Source of the DNA: Acidithiobacillus sp. HP-2
GTDB lineage: Bacteria > Pseudomonadota > Gammaproteobacteria > Acidithiobacillales > Acidithiobacillaceae
NCBI RefSeq assembly: GCF_015100155.1
Contig: NZ_JACKZA010000021.1
Location: forward strand, 1-37,546
Reading direction: 5' to 3'
Length of the DNA: 37,546 bases
The position numbers and the translations under genes were made by a program. Under the pieces are notes generated by a model. The model did no database searches and had not been told where the DNA came from. It saw nothing but the letters and a program-made list of their open reading frames with translations. How positions within the stretch are numbered: the stretch's first letter is position 1; every line of letters begins with the position of its first letter. Shown here piece after piece: positions 1 to 6,837 of the stretch.

Positions 1-39
1 TCCAGATTTCCTGCAACGCTGCGTTGCAGGAAATCTGGA
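1..39. repeat. Perfect 18-bp inverted repeat at the window edge
   Basis: Positions 1-18 are the exact reverse complement of 22-39, with a 3-base spacer (ctg). The right arm reads as normal IS256-family transposase coding sequence (LQEIWMAAN). The left arm is therefore a folded-back copy of it. This may be a fold-back assembly or amplification artefact at a contig end, or a genuine small palindrome. Confidence 0.85.
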
Positions 40-434
40 TGGCCGCCAATCGCCAGGCTGCGGAAAAAGCACTGGACGTGTTTGTGCGCAATTACCAGGC
101 AAAGTATCCCTAGGCTGTGGCTAAACTGGAAAAAGATCGGGCTGAATTGCTCGCTTTCTATGATTTTCCGGCCGAACACTGGCGGCATATCCGGACCACC
201 AATGCCATTGAGTCCACCTTCGCTACGGTACGCCACCGGACTACCCGGACGAAGAACTGTGTATCACGCAGCAGCTTTCTGGGATTGGGTTTCAAGATGC
301 TGCAGCAGGCTGAAAAACGCTGGATTGGGATTTATGCTCCAGAGAAAGTCCTGCAGCTTTTTGCAGGGGTGAAATTTATCGATGGCATACCGGCTAACCT
401 CACCCTGCCGGATGATCAACAGACCGCCGCCTGA
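3..434 (+). pseudogene. IS256-family transposase, C-terminal fragment with nonsense codon
   Basis: The frame reads through IWMAANRQAAEKALDVFV, meets an in-frame TAG at 111-113, then continues without break as AVAKLEKDRAELLAFYDFPAEHW and on to QTAA at 434. The block with TTNAIESTFATVRHRT is the conserved C-terminal region of IS256 transposases and carries the expected glutamate of the DDE triad. Relatives usually have lysine where the TAG lies (KYPKAV), so one A-to-T change of AAG explains it. The N-terminal half with the two aspartates is outside the window. This copy should be inactive unless the stop is suppressed or is a sequencing error. Confidence 0.8.
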
Positions 435-477
435 TCTATGTCAGAAAATACTCATACACCAGATTTGACTATAGCTC

Positions 478-735
478 GAGAAGTCTTTCGATGGCCTGAC
501 CTATTTTGTCTACCGCAGCCTGCTCGACGCGAAGGTTCAGAACGCCGAGACGGTCAGCCGGAAGATTCGCCACGCATTCACCGAGTTTCCGAACTGGAAG
601 GGCAGCGAAAACGCTTTCCGAGAACTCCGCAAAAAAGTGACCTTCGCTCTCTTCGCGGAATCGGAAGACCTGGACCGGGTGACGGCGATGGTGGATGAGC
701 TGTTTACGCTGCTGGAAAAGGCGGATCGGATTTGA
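478..735 (+). pseudogene. hsdR: Type I restriction enzyme R subunit (HsdR), C-terminal remnant
   Basis: One open frame runs from the IS256 boundary to TGA at 733-735 and translates as SFDGLTYFVYRSLLDAKV, then a helical stretch with ENAFRELRKKVTFALFAES, ending ELFTLLEKADRI. This pattern matches the C-terminal helical domain of type I restriction HsdR subunits. About 85 residues remain of a protein that normally has about 1000. The nuclease and helicase motor domains are missing, displaced by the insertion sequence to the left. The fragment has no start codon and no visible promoter, so it is a relic. An accessory protein from the same helical family is less likely, because the reading begins abruptly at the IS end. 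Confidence 0.65.
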
Positions 736-1094
736 AACCGCAGATTTCGCCGATGGCTGCAGATTCAAAGAAGACGGAATTCAAACAGCGCGTCCGGTAT
801 TGGGCGGGCAAGCTGGACATCAAGATTGTCTGGCTGGGGGTGCGGCCGATGCGCAACAAATGGGCCTCGTGTTCCACCGCAGGCCATTTGAATTTCAGCG
901 ACGAACTGCCTGGCCTGAAACCCGAGCTATGGGACTACGTGATCGTTCACGAGCTGCTCCACTTCTCGGTTCCCAACCACGGAAAGCTATGGAAAAGCCT
1001 GATGCGCGCGCATTTGGGCGAATATGAGGTACAAGAGGGAGAGTTAAGGCGCATCGCGGGCAACCAAGCCCCGCAGCATAAGCGCTTCGATTGA
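732..1094 (+). CDS. YgjP-like (DUF45) zinc metallopeptidase
   Basis: A 120-residue protein with the zinc signature HELLH at residues 73-77 and a third histidine ligand candidate in NHGKLW (H83). It belongs to the YgjP/DUF45 family of M48-like putative metallopeptidases, which are often encoded beside type I restriction operons. The start TTG at 732 overlaps the hsdR stop (TTGA), which implies translational coupling to hsdR. An internal ATG at 753 is an alternative start. Since hsdR is now truncated, this gene may have lost its promoter or be driven from the insertion sequence. Substrate and role are unknown. The N-terminal WLGVRPMRNKWASC segment is also typical of the family. Confidence 0.75.
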   Translation: MKPQISPMAADSKKTEFKQRVRYWAGKLDIKIVWLGVRPMRNKWASCSTAGHLNFSDELPGLKPELWDYVIVHELLHFSVPNHGKLWKSLMRAHLGEYEVQEGELRRIAGNQAPQHKRFD

Positions 1095-1161
1095 ATTTCT
1101 ATGGCATCTTGAAAATGCACAAATCTGCGCCCAAATTTTGCCCAAGTGAACATCTTTCAGT

Positions 1162-1596
1162 TCATCTGCCTGGAATCATGATGAGATGTTCCTCACGGGC
1201 GGAGTGCAAAACCTTATGCTGAATGCGCCGGTCGAAGGTTGCAAAACATCCATCATGGTCCACCGCGAGTGCGAGCAGATAGACATCAGTAATTTGGCGG
1301 TGACCGATTACCTTAGTCCAGTCCAGTGAATTGTTGTGGAGTAAGTCGAGACTGTCGGGCCAGAAAGCGTGAGACCGGGAATCGGTGGCATCGGTTAGCC
1401 GCCCGGCGATATCCGCAATAGGCAAAGCTCCAGGATAGCCGGGTTGTGAGAGGATGCGCAGGCAGCCGTTGACGGTAATCGGGCAGGTGGCCCAGCCATC
1501 ACTCTGCTGTGCGAGCCAATGATGGGCAGCCCGGTGGTGGATGTGGGCGGCGTCGAGCAGAGCAATCAGTACATTGACGTCGAGCAGGGCGCGCAT
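1162..1596 (-). CDS. vapC: PIN-domain toxin, VapC type
   Basis: A 144-residue PIN-domain protein, expected to act as a sequence-specific ribonuclease toxin held in check by the protein encoded just upstream. Visible acidic active-site positions are D6 (LLDVNVLIALLD), D104 (ITDVYLLALA) and D122 (ATFDRRI). The fourth, normally a glutamate in the TENGFLR-like motif of this subgroup, is replaced: the sequence reads CPITVNGCLRILS, with V42 where E is expected. Antitoxin stop and toxin start overlap by one base (TGATG). The toxin may be weakened or inactive, but expression and fold look intact. Confidence 0.8.
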   Translation of the reverse strand: MRALLDVNVLIALLDAAHIHHRAAHHWLAQQSDGWATCPITVNGCLRILSQPGYPGALPIADIAGRLTDATDSRSHAFWPDSLDLLHNNSLDWTKVIGHRQITDVYLLALAVDHDGCFATFDRRIQHKVLHSAREEHLIMIPGR

Positions 1597-1841
1597 CAGA
1601 GGCCAGATTCATCGCGCAGCCGGTCGATAAGACTATCGGTGACGAGCCGGTTATTAGCTGGAATGGGGCGGAAGCCATTCACTACAGTGGTCTCTGGCGG
1701 CGTTGTGGATATGGGGAAATGGCCGGTAAACGCGACACGCAAAAGTCGGGATACTGCTGCACCTGCACTGATATGCTCACGCCGCGCCAGTTCACGTGCG
1801 GCTTCAAGCACATCGTCTTCGATATCCAGTGTGGTACGCAT
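1596..1841 (-). CDS. vapB: Ribbon-helix-helix-type antitoxin, VapB-like
   Basis: An 81-residue protein opening with MRTTLDIEDDVLEAARELAR, the usual beta strand plus helix of ribbon-helix-helix antitoxins. A second helix (ISAGAAVSRLLRVAF) follows. The C-terminal part (residues 45-81), rich in proline and charged residues, would bind and block the toxin. It precedes vapC with a one-base overlap. As in related loci, the antitoxin alone or with VapC should repress its own promoter, and an inverted repeat lies upstream at 1864-1893. Confidence 0.78.
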   Translation of the reverse strand: MRTTLDIEDDVLEAARELARREHISAGAAVSRLLRVAFTGHFPISTTPPETTVVNGFRPIPANNRLVTDSLIDRLRDESGL

Positions 1842-1863
1842 GAGACAGTCCTTCGTCGTGTTG

Positions 1864-1893
1864 GATGATATGATGTTTTGATGCTATATCATC
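1864..1893 (-). promoter_or_regulatory. Candidate vapBC operator (inverted repeat)
   Basis: The arms gatgatat (1864-1871) and atatcatc (1886-1893) are perfect inverted repeats separated by 14 bases. They sit 23-52 bases upstream of the vapB start codon, where ribbon-helix-helix antitoxins normally bind. No clear promoter hexamers are assigned. The remaining bases up to 2082 show no further feature I can support. Confidence 0.4.
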
Positions 1894-2082
1894 GCCTCCG
1901 AAGTCGTCAATAATAATCATTAAACACTTCAGAGCGACACTGGCGTCAATGTCCCGGTTCAAGGCGGTTATTTTCCATCGCCTTCCGGCACTCGGCCGCA
2001 CGCACTGCCGGCGCGGTTTTATGACGCTCCAAAATTCAGTTTCAGGCATAATGGAAAAGATATTTCAGACGAGGGCAGCATT

Positions 2083-3186
2083 TTGACGGATCGTACTCAA
2101 TCCGTGCAGCGTTGGTTACCCATTTTACTGATTGCTGTTGCATTGATTTGGATCTTGCAGGATTTTTGGTCAGCCTTGGCCTGGTCGGCGGTGCTTTCTG
2201 TGGTTTTCTGGCCTTTTGTGGCGCGCATACCGGGGCGATGGCGACCTTTAGGCGCATTGTTTTTTGCACTGACTGCGGCCAGTTTGATTCTTTTGCCGCT
2301 GGCCTTTGTGATTTTAGAAGTGCTGCGCGGTCTGCATTTGCTCGGGCCATGGATTTCTGGGGAAGAACTATCGCACTGGGCTCTACCCGCCTGGATGAGT
2401 CAGCATTTGCCGCTCATTTTACTGGATCCGTTGCGGCATTTGTGGCGCGTTGCTACGGGTTGGCTTGGCGCATTTTTACCAGGAATCAGTGCAAAAAGTG
2501 TTCTTTTGGCCCCGCATTTTACGGGATTGCAGGTTCTTAGTGGCTCGGATGCGTTGCTGGCGCATGGGCAAATGGTGCTGAATGTTCTTGGTGGTGCCGA
2601 AGATACGGCTTTTAATGCCAGTCTGGCGTTGCTGCTCCTGTTTTTCTTTCTGTTGCATGGCGAAACGTTGGCTCAGGGACTGGCCGAACGGGTGACCGGA
2701 CTGGCTGGTGCTGAAGTGTGGAAAGTCGTTTCCCGTGGTCTCGATATTTTGCGAGGCACTTTCTGGAGTGTCGTGATTACCGGTCTGTTTGAAGCGCTGT
2801 TGTTTTGGGCCTTATATGCCGCCTGCGGAGTGCCACATGCCTTGATCTGGGGGACGGTATCCGGGGTGTTTTCCGTGATTCCCTTTGGTGCTTCGGCAGT
2901 ATTTACCGGGGTGACCTTATGGGTCTGGTTGGCCGCATCTGAACCGCTGCTGGCCTTGGTGATATTTATTGCCGGTAACATTATTACCACCTTGGCAGAT
3001 AATTTGTTGAAACCGTTACTCATCGGTGGTCGTTCAAGAATGCCTTTCATGCTGATTTTTATGGGACTCATTGGGGGACTTTCGGTGCTGGGTATTTTGG
3101 GCATTTTTGTGGGCCCGATGCTGATGGGCATGTTGATGGCCTGGTGGCAGGGGTGGAAGCGTGATGACGCAGAGCAGTCGAGCTGA
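2083..3186 (+). CDS. AI-2E family transporter (YhhT/PerM-like permease)
   Basis: A 367-residue integral membrane protein of the AI-2E exporter superfamily. Transmembrane segments are visible at about residues 11-30, 33-50 and 58-80, then a less hydrophobic central region, and a C-terminal cluster of five segments from about 210 to 360. The C-terminal half with NIITTLADNLLKPLLIGGRS matches the conserved family motif. Members are linked to autoinducer export, sodium-proton antiport or ion efflux, so the substrate here is open. The start is TTG at 2083, preceded by gagg; no ATG is in frame nearby. The gene end overlaps the next gene by 26 bases, suggesting an operon with the MFS exporter. Confidence 0.8.
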   Translation: MTDRTQSVQRWLPILLIAVALIWILQDFWSALAWSAVLSVVFWPFVARIPGRWRPLGALFFALTAASLILLPLAFVILEVLRGLHLLGPWISGEELSHWALPAWMSQHLPLILLDPLRHLWRVATGWLGAFLPGISAKSVLLAPHFTGLQVLSGSDALLAHGQMVLNVLGGAEDTAFNASLALLLLFFFLLHGETLAQGLAERVTGLAGAEVWKVVSRGLDILRGTFWSVVITGLFEALLFWALYAACGVPHALIWGTVSGVFSVIPFGASAVFTGVTLWVWLAASEPLLALVIFIAGNIITTLADNLLKPLLIGGRSRMPFMLIFMGLIGGLSVLGILGIFVGPMLMGMLMAWWQGWKRDDAEQSS

Positions 3187-4639
3187 TATGCAGGACATAA
3201 AACCAGACACTATCGATAACGAGAAGAATTTTCAGCTGGATTGGTCGGCGCGGCTGATGTTTGTAGCCATTCTGTCCTCCATTTTTCTCGCGGCGATGGA
3301 TCAGACTGTTGTTTCGACTGCCTTGCCGACTATTGCTCGTGACCTGAATGGCTTGGCTAAATTGCCCTGGATTGTTACGGCTTATCTGCTGACCTCCACG
3401 GTCTGTTTGCCGGTGTATGGCAAACTCGGTGACTTGTTGGGCCGCAAATATTTGCTGCAATCCGCTGTGTTATTATTTCTGGCCGGGTCAGCCCTTTCGG
3501 GATTGGCCCAAAATATTGATGAACTCATCCTGTTTCGTGCCTTACAGGGTATTGGTGGTGGCGGCTTACTGGTAACCGCCATTGCCTCTATTTCGGATTT
3601 TATTCCGGTAACTCAAAGAGGCCGCTATCAGGGGCTGGTCGGCGCTGCTTTTGGTTTGGCCACTTTAATTGGCCCTTTTCTGGGTGGGTTTATTGTGGAG
3701 ACGTTGAGCTGGCGCTGGATTTTTTATATTAATGTGCCCATTGGCATATTTGCTTTGCTGGTTATTGGCACCGCCTTTCCCAAACCTCTACGTACGGCTG
3801 AATGGATTATGGATGTCTGGGGGACCGTTTTGCTGATTACGGGATTAAGTGCGCTGGTGTTATTTGCCAGCCTGGCAGGTCCGATATTGGCCTGGAATTC
3901 TCCCGAATTATGGTTGATGCTGGTGCTGGGATTGGGTAGTTTCGCCGGGTTTTTCATCTTTGAAAAACACCATCCTCAACCATTGCTACCACTGTCTTTT
4001 TTTAACTTCAGGACGTTTACCCTGAGTGTCATCCTGTCTTTTTTTGTGGGCCTGGCCATGTTGGGTTCCATCAGTTTTTTACCCATCTATCTCCAGGATG
4101 TTCGCCATTTTTCACCTACCATGTCGGGACTCGAATTGCTGTATCTTTTGGTCGGAATGTTGTCCATGTCCATTATGGCCGGGCGGCGGATCAGCCATAA
4201 ACAGCGCTATCGGGAGTTTCCCATTATCGGTGCGCTGCTGATCACGGTTTCTTTGGGTTGGCTTTCCAGACTCGGTGAGCAGACCCCGATGTGGCATATC
4301 GACGCTGCCTTGGTGTTGTTGGGCCTTGGTCTTGGCATGACCATGCAGGTATTGGTGTTGTCCGCACAATTGGCGATTCCGCATAAAAATCTAGGAGTGG
4401 CTACTTCGACGGTTACCTTGTTTCGCTCCATGGGCGGAACCTTGGGAGTGGCTGCTTTTGGTGCCGTTTTTTCCGGATTAATGGCCGGCGTGGCGTCATC
4501 TGCTGAACACGCTGCCATGATTGTTCAGACCTTGCGTACGGATTTTCTGATAGCTGCCAGTTTTAGTCTGGCTGCATTTGTCGGTGCCTGGTTTCTGGAA
4601 GATATGCAAATTCTTTTGAAAAAACGTCAGGATCGTTAA
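3161..4639 (+). CDS. MFS drug/proton antiporter, DHA2 family (EmrB/QacA-like)
   Basis: A 492-residue inner-membrane protein with about 14 hydrophobic segments, as expected for the 14-TM DHA2 family. Motifs are MDQTVVSTALPTIARDL in TM1, GKLGDLLGRK (motif A) near residues 87-96 and LFRALQGIGGGGLL (motif B) near 124-137. The family pumps hydrophobic drugs, dyes or other toxic compounds out using the proton gradient. There is no EmrA-like adaptor gene nearby. Starts at 3161, 3164 or 3188 are possible; 3161 overlaps the end of the preceding permease gene. It converges on bamD with only 8 bases between stop codons and no evident terminator. Confidence 0.85.
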   Translation: MMTQSSRADMQDIKPDTIDNEKNFQLDWSARLMFVAILSSIFLAAMDQTVVSTALPTIARDLNGLAKLPWIVTAYLLTSTVCLPVYGKLGDLLGRKYLLQSAVLLFLAGSALSGLAQNIDELILFRALQGIGGGGLLVTAIASISDFIPVTQRGRYQGLVGAAFGLATLIGPFLGGFIVETLSWRWIFYINVPIGIFALLVIGTAFPKPLRTAEWIMDVWGTVLLITGLSALVLFASLAGPILAWNSPELWLMLVLGLGSFAGFFIFEKHHPQPLLPLSFFNFRTFTLSVILSFFVGLAMLGSISFLPIYLQDVRHFSPTMSGLELLYLLVGMLSMSIMAGRRISHKQRYREFPIIGALLITVSLGWLSRLGEQTPMWHIDAALVLLGLGLGMTMQVLVLSAQLAIPHKNLGVATSTVTLFRSMGGTLGVAAFGAVFSGLMAGVASSAEHAAMIVQTLRTDFLIAASFSLAAFVGAWFLEDMQILLKKRQDR

Positions 4640-4647
4640 GTTCTATG

Positions 4648-5463
4648 TTAACCGGCGGCGGCTGTGCTGGCTTTGGATGGCTGTTCCCAAAGTGAGCGCA
4701 GCCTTTTGGTGAATCGTCCCTGGGGATAGTTGGCATGTAATATGGCCGCTGTGGTCCGTGCTTGCTGGTTCAAATTCAAATGCAGATAGGATTTGGTTAA
4801 ATAATAGAGCGCTTCTTGACGAGCCGGGCTGAGTTGATAATCAGTGATGACCCTGCTGCAGCGATTGGCGGAAGCCACATAAGCATCGCGAATATAATAA
4901 AACTTGCAGATATTCAGATTACGCTGGCCGAGAATGTCGATAATTTTGGCAATGTGCAGTCGGGCACTGACTGCGTATGGTGTCTTGGGAAAGGTTTTGG
5001 CCAGATAGGTGAACGTGTTTAATGCTTCATAGTCGGGAGTAGGGGTATATTCCGGACCCTCAATGCCTTCATATTCGGCAAGAGCCTTCAGATAATAAGC
5101 ATAAACAACATGTGGATTTGCGGGATGTGCCTTGATGAAAGCCGAGGCTGCTGCCGCTGCCGCTTTGGAATCGCCAGACCGGTAATAAGCGTAGGCAGTA
5201 TCCAGTTGGGACTGCTCAGAATAGGGGCCGTAGGGATATTCTGTCTGCAAATTTTCAAATTGCCGGATGGCTCGATCGTAATCGCCCCGATGCAGAGCTT
5301 CCTGGGCCGGTCTGAACATTTGCGCAACGGGTGCTACGTGTATGTGCTCGCCCTTTTTATCGGGTGTGCTGGCGCAACCGGACAAAGACAAGGTCATCAG
5401 CGCAGAAATAAAAAGAAATGAAGGTAAGGCGGTTTTGTAAGTACGAATGGTAAGCGGCGGCAT
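4648..5463 (-). CDS. bamD: Outer-membrane assembly lipoprotein BamD
   Basis: A 271-residue lipoprotein of the BAM complex, which inserts beta-barrel proteins into the outer membrane. The signal peptide ends in the lipobox LSLSGC, with the acylated cysteine at about residue 30. Tetratricopeptide-like repeats follow (ALHRGDYDRAIRQFENLQ, then PYSEQSQLDTAYAYYRSGD), matching BamD/YfiO. The ATG at 5463 is chosen because it gives a proper signal sequence; a longer frame to 5508 only adds unrelated residues. BamD is normally 240-280 residues long. The gene is the last in a minus-strand row and lies next to genes of DNA repair and stress rather than its usual neighbours. Confidence 0.9.
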   Translation of the reverse strand: MPPLTIRTYKTALPSFLFISALMTLSLSGCASTPDKKGEHIHVAPVAQMFRPAQEALHRGDYDRAIRQFENLQTEYPYGPYSEQSQLDTAYAYYRSGDSKAAAAAASAFIKAHPANPHVVYAYYLKALAEYEGIEGPEYTPTPDYEALNTFTYLAKTFPKTPYAVSARLHIAKIIDILGQRNLNICKFYYIRDAYVASANRCSRVITDYQLSPARQEALYYLTKSYLHLNLNQQARTTAAILHANYPQGRFTKRLRSLWEQPSKASTAAAG

Positions 5464-5532
5464 CTCTGGTTCACTATTATTCAGGATCAACCAGTATGAC
5501 GCCGACAATCTGCCAGAAGTTCCCCGGCTGCC

Positions 5533-5802
5533 TTAAATGGGTGCAGGCTCTTGGGCAGAAGCGGTTACCGGAACCATGGATTCAGCGGCATCAATGACGC
5601 CACGTTCGGTTTCGAGTACGTCTCCCCTGGCGCGTTCCCGTTCTACCAGATTAATCAGACGCGCTACCTGAGCTGGTTTGACAGCCAGATATTCGGCAAT
5701 GGCCTTCATGTCTTCTTTCAACTGTGCCTGAATGGAATTGATGCCTTCCCGGCGGTTGATGATGTCTTCAATGGCCTCACGGGCCTTGTGATCAAGTTCC
5801 AA
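5533..5802 (-). CDS. Small helical protein of unknown function downstream of the LexA-box gene
   Basis: An 89-residue, highly charged, mostly helical protein beginning MELDHKAREAIEDIINRRE. The start is TTG at 5802, chosen because agagg lies 6 bases upstream; the frame is open much further up, but that part overlaps the neighbouring gene and is not protein-like. Residues about 20-65 look like two long helices with a short turn (EYLAVKPAQVARL). The layout is faintly reminiscent of GapR/DUF2312-type DNA-binding proteins, but I see no firm family match. The gene starts 52 bases after the small membrane protein gene and may share its SOS-type promoter. The C-terminal tail (VPVTASAQEPAPI) is probably disordered. 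Confidence 0.6.
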   Translation of the reverse strand: MELDHKAREAIEDIINRREGINSIQAQLKEDMKAIAEYLAVKPAQVARLINLVERERARGDVLETERGVIDAAESMVPVTASAQEPAPI

Positions 5803-5854
5803 TGTTTTCCTCTGCAAATGGTGGATGGTAGTCGCGCAGCAGTTTAGCACGATC

Positions 5855-6070
5855 TCATATTTGTGGACGCTGATCTTGGGGCATGACGGGATTTTGTGCG
5901 CTGGCCGGTAAATACTGCACTTGCTGGACTGCGACAGTTTCCATAGCTGAACTTGGGCCGGGCTGATAGTGCTTATCCTGATGGCCGAGCCAGACACCGA
6001 TGAATGCCCCGAAGACAATGATTCCCATGGTTTTGGTCCAGAGCTGCAGAGTAGAATGATGCGTAATCAT
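5855..6070 (-). CDS. 71-residue single-pass membrane protein, probably SOS-induced
   Basis: A 71-residue protein with one transmembrane segment (about residues 12-29, TKTMGIIVFGAFIGVWLG) and a roughly 40-residue polar, Gln/Pro-rich tail. No known family is recognised. The ATG at 6070 has a near-ideal ribosome binding site (aaggagg, 6-base spacing), so the longer open frame upstream is rejected. A LexA-type box lies only 21 bases before the start codon. Small membrane proteins under LexA control in other bacteria (for example SidA and DidA in Caulobacter, YneA in Bacillus) block cell division after DNA damage. By analogy only, this could be a division inhibitor or another damage-response peptide. 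It is followed closely by the 89-residue gene. Confidence 0.7.
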   Translation of the reverse strand: MITHHSTLQLWTKTMGIIVFGAFIGVWLGHQDKHYQPGPSSAMETVAVQQVQYLPASAQNPVMPQDQRPQI

Positions 6071-6090
6071 GATAAGCCTCCTTACGGTTA

Positions 6091-6106
6091 CTGTATATAA
6101 ATACAG
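6091..6106 (-). promoter_or_regulatory. LexA (SOS) box
   Basis: The 16-mer ctgtatataaatacag matches the gammaproteobacterial LexA consensus CTGT-N8-ACAG, with both outer half-sites perfect and an AT-alternating core. It lies directly upstream of the ribosome binding site and start of the 71-residue membrane protein gene, where a bound repressor would cover the promoter. No lexA gene is in the window, so the sequence preference of the host LexA is not known from this region. Confidence 0.75.
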
Positions 6107-6176
6107 TAAACCGATAAAAAGGAAAATGCAAGCCTTTCTGATGTCGCCAAGAACAACAGGCGAGGAACAACGGAGC

Positions 6177-6200
6177 AAAAAGCACCCACGGCAACTGCCG
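6177..6200 (-). terminator. Weak terminator-like hairpin after tag
   Basis: Read on the minus strand after the tag stop codon, a short stem (cggca/tgccg, 2-base loop) is followed six bases later by five T residues. The gap between stem and T-run makes it a poor intrinsic terminator. It could separate tag from the LexA-box gene. Confidence 0.3.
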
Positions 6201-6216
6201 TTTTCAGGATTATGGA

Positions 6217-6771
6217 CTACAAACTTTTGAAGCAGTCGGTGCTGTGATCATTGACCATGCCGACAGCTTGCATATAGGCATAGATGATGGTCGGGCCGAC
6301 GAAGCGCATGCCGCGTTTTTTGAGATCTTTGGATAGGGCATCCGATATTTCGTTACGGGCGGGTACTTCAAGCATGCTGCCGGGACGGTTGATCAGGGGT
6401 TGACCATCGACAAATCGCCAGATGTACGCATCAAAAGAGCCAAATTCTTTTTGAATGGTGAGGAAAATACGAGCGTTATCCCGTGCTGCATAGACTTTCA
6501 GGCGATTGCGGATAATTTCCGGGTTGTTTAAAAGCGTTTCCAGCTCTGTGTCCGGAATCCTGGACACCGCTTCAGGGTCAAAGTGGTGAAAAGCCTGACG
6601 ATACGCTGCCCGCTTTTTGAGGATAGTGTACCAATTCAGCCCGGCCTGACTGCCTTCCAGAATGAGCATTTCAAAAAGTTGCCGGTCATCATGGACGGGA
6701 ACACCCCATTCCAGATCGTGATATTGCACATAATCTGCTTTGTCGAGAGGTACCCACGCACAGCGTTGCAT
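6217..6771 (-). CDS. tag: DNA-3-methyladenine glycosylase I
   Basis: A 184-residue protein that removes 3-methyladenine from alkylated DNA, starting base excision repair. It shows the Tag pattern: N-terminal MQRCAWVPLDKADYVQYHDLEWG, then LFEMLILEGSQAGLNWYTIL, and a C-terminal NDHSTDCF. The zinc ligands of Tag are a cysteine near residue 4, a histidine near 17 and the C-terminal H-x3-C, all present. The ATG at 6771 fits the length of E. coli Tag (187 residues) better than the upstream ATG at 6831. Its location next to a LexA-box gene suggests a small DNA-damage cluster, although no LexA box is seen in front of tag itself. Confidence 0.9.
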   Translation of the reverse strand: MQRCAWVPLDKADYVQYHDLEWGVPVHDDRQLFEMLILEGSQAGLNWYTILKKRAAYRQAFHHFDPEAVSRIPDTELETLLNNPEIIRNRLKVYAARDNARIFLTIQKEFGSFDAYIWRFVDGQPLINRPGSMLEVPARNEISDALSKDLKKRGMRFVGPTIIYAYMQAVGMVNDHSTDCFKSL

Positions 6772-6837
6772 ACAAAAATCCGTTCGGTGAGAAACAAACA
6801 GCATCGTCTCCCGCCGAACGGTTCGCGTCAAATACCC

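Larger units (their letters stand above)
1..476 (+). mobile_element. Right-hand remnant of an IS256-family insertion sequence
   Basis: The segment holds the C-terminal part of an IS256 (Mutator-type) transposase and about 40 bases of non-coding sequence after its stop at 434. The stretch near 452-476 (ending ttgactatagctc) is the likely terminal inverted repeat, because immediately after it the sequence becomes readable as hsdR. The left end lies outside the window. The exact boundary and any target duplication cannot be fixed without the other end. Confidence 0.7.

Noticed and set aside
438-698. Open frame of 86 codons after the IS256 remnant
   Set aside because: It is out of frame with the recognisable HsdR C-terminus and has no family-like sequence.
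4640-4647. Terminator between the MFS exporter and bamD
   Set aside because: The 8-base gap and flanking sequence form no stem with a T-run.
5533-6018. 161-codon version of the helical protein
   Set aside because: The first 72 codons overlap the membrane protein gene in another frame; TTG at 5802 with agagg fits better.
5855-6178. Longer version (107 codons) of the small membrane protein
   Set aside because: The extra N-terminus would be translated across the LexA box, and the ATG at 6070 has a near-perfect ribosome binding site.
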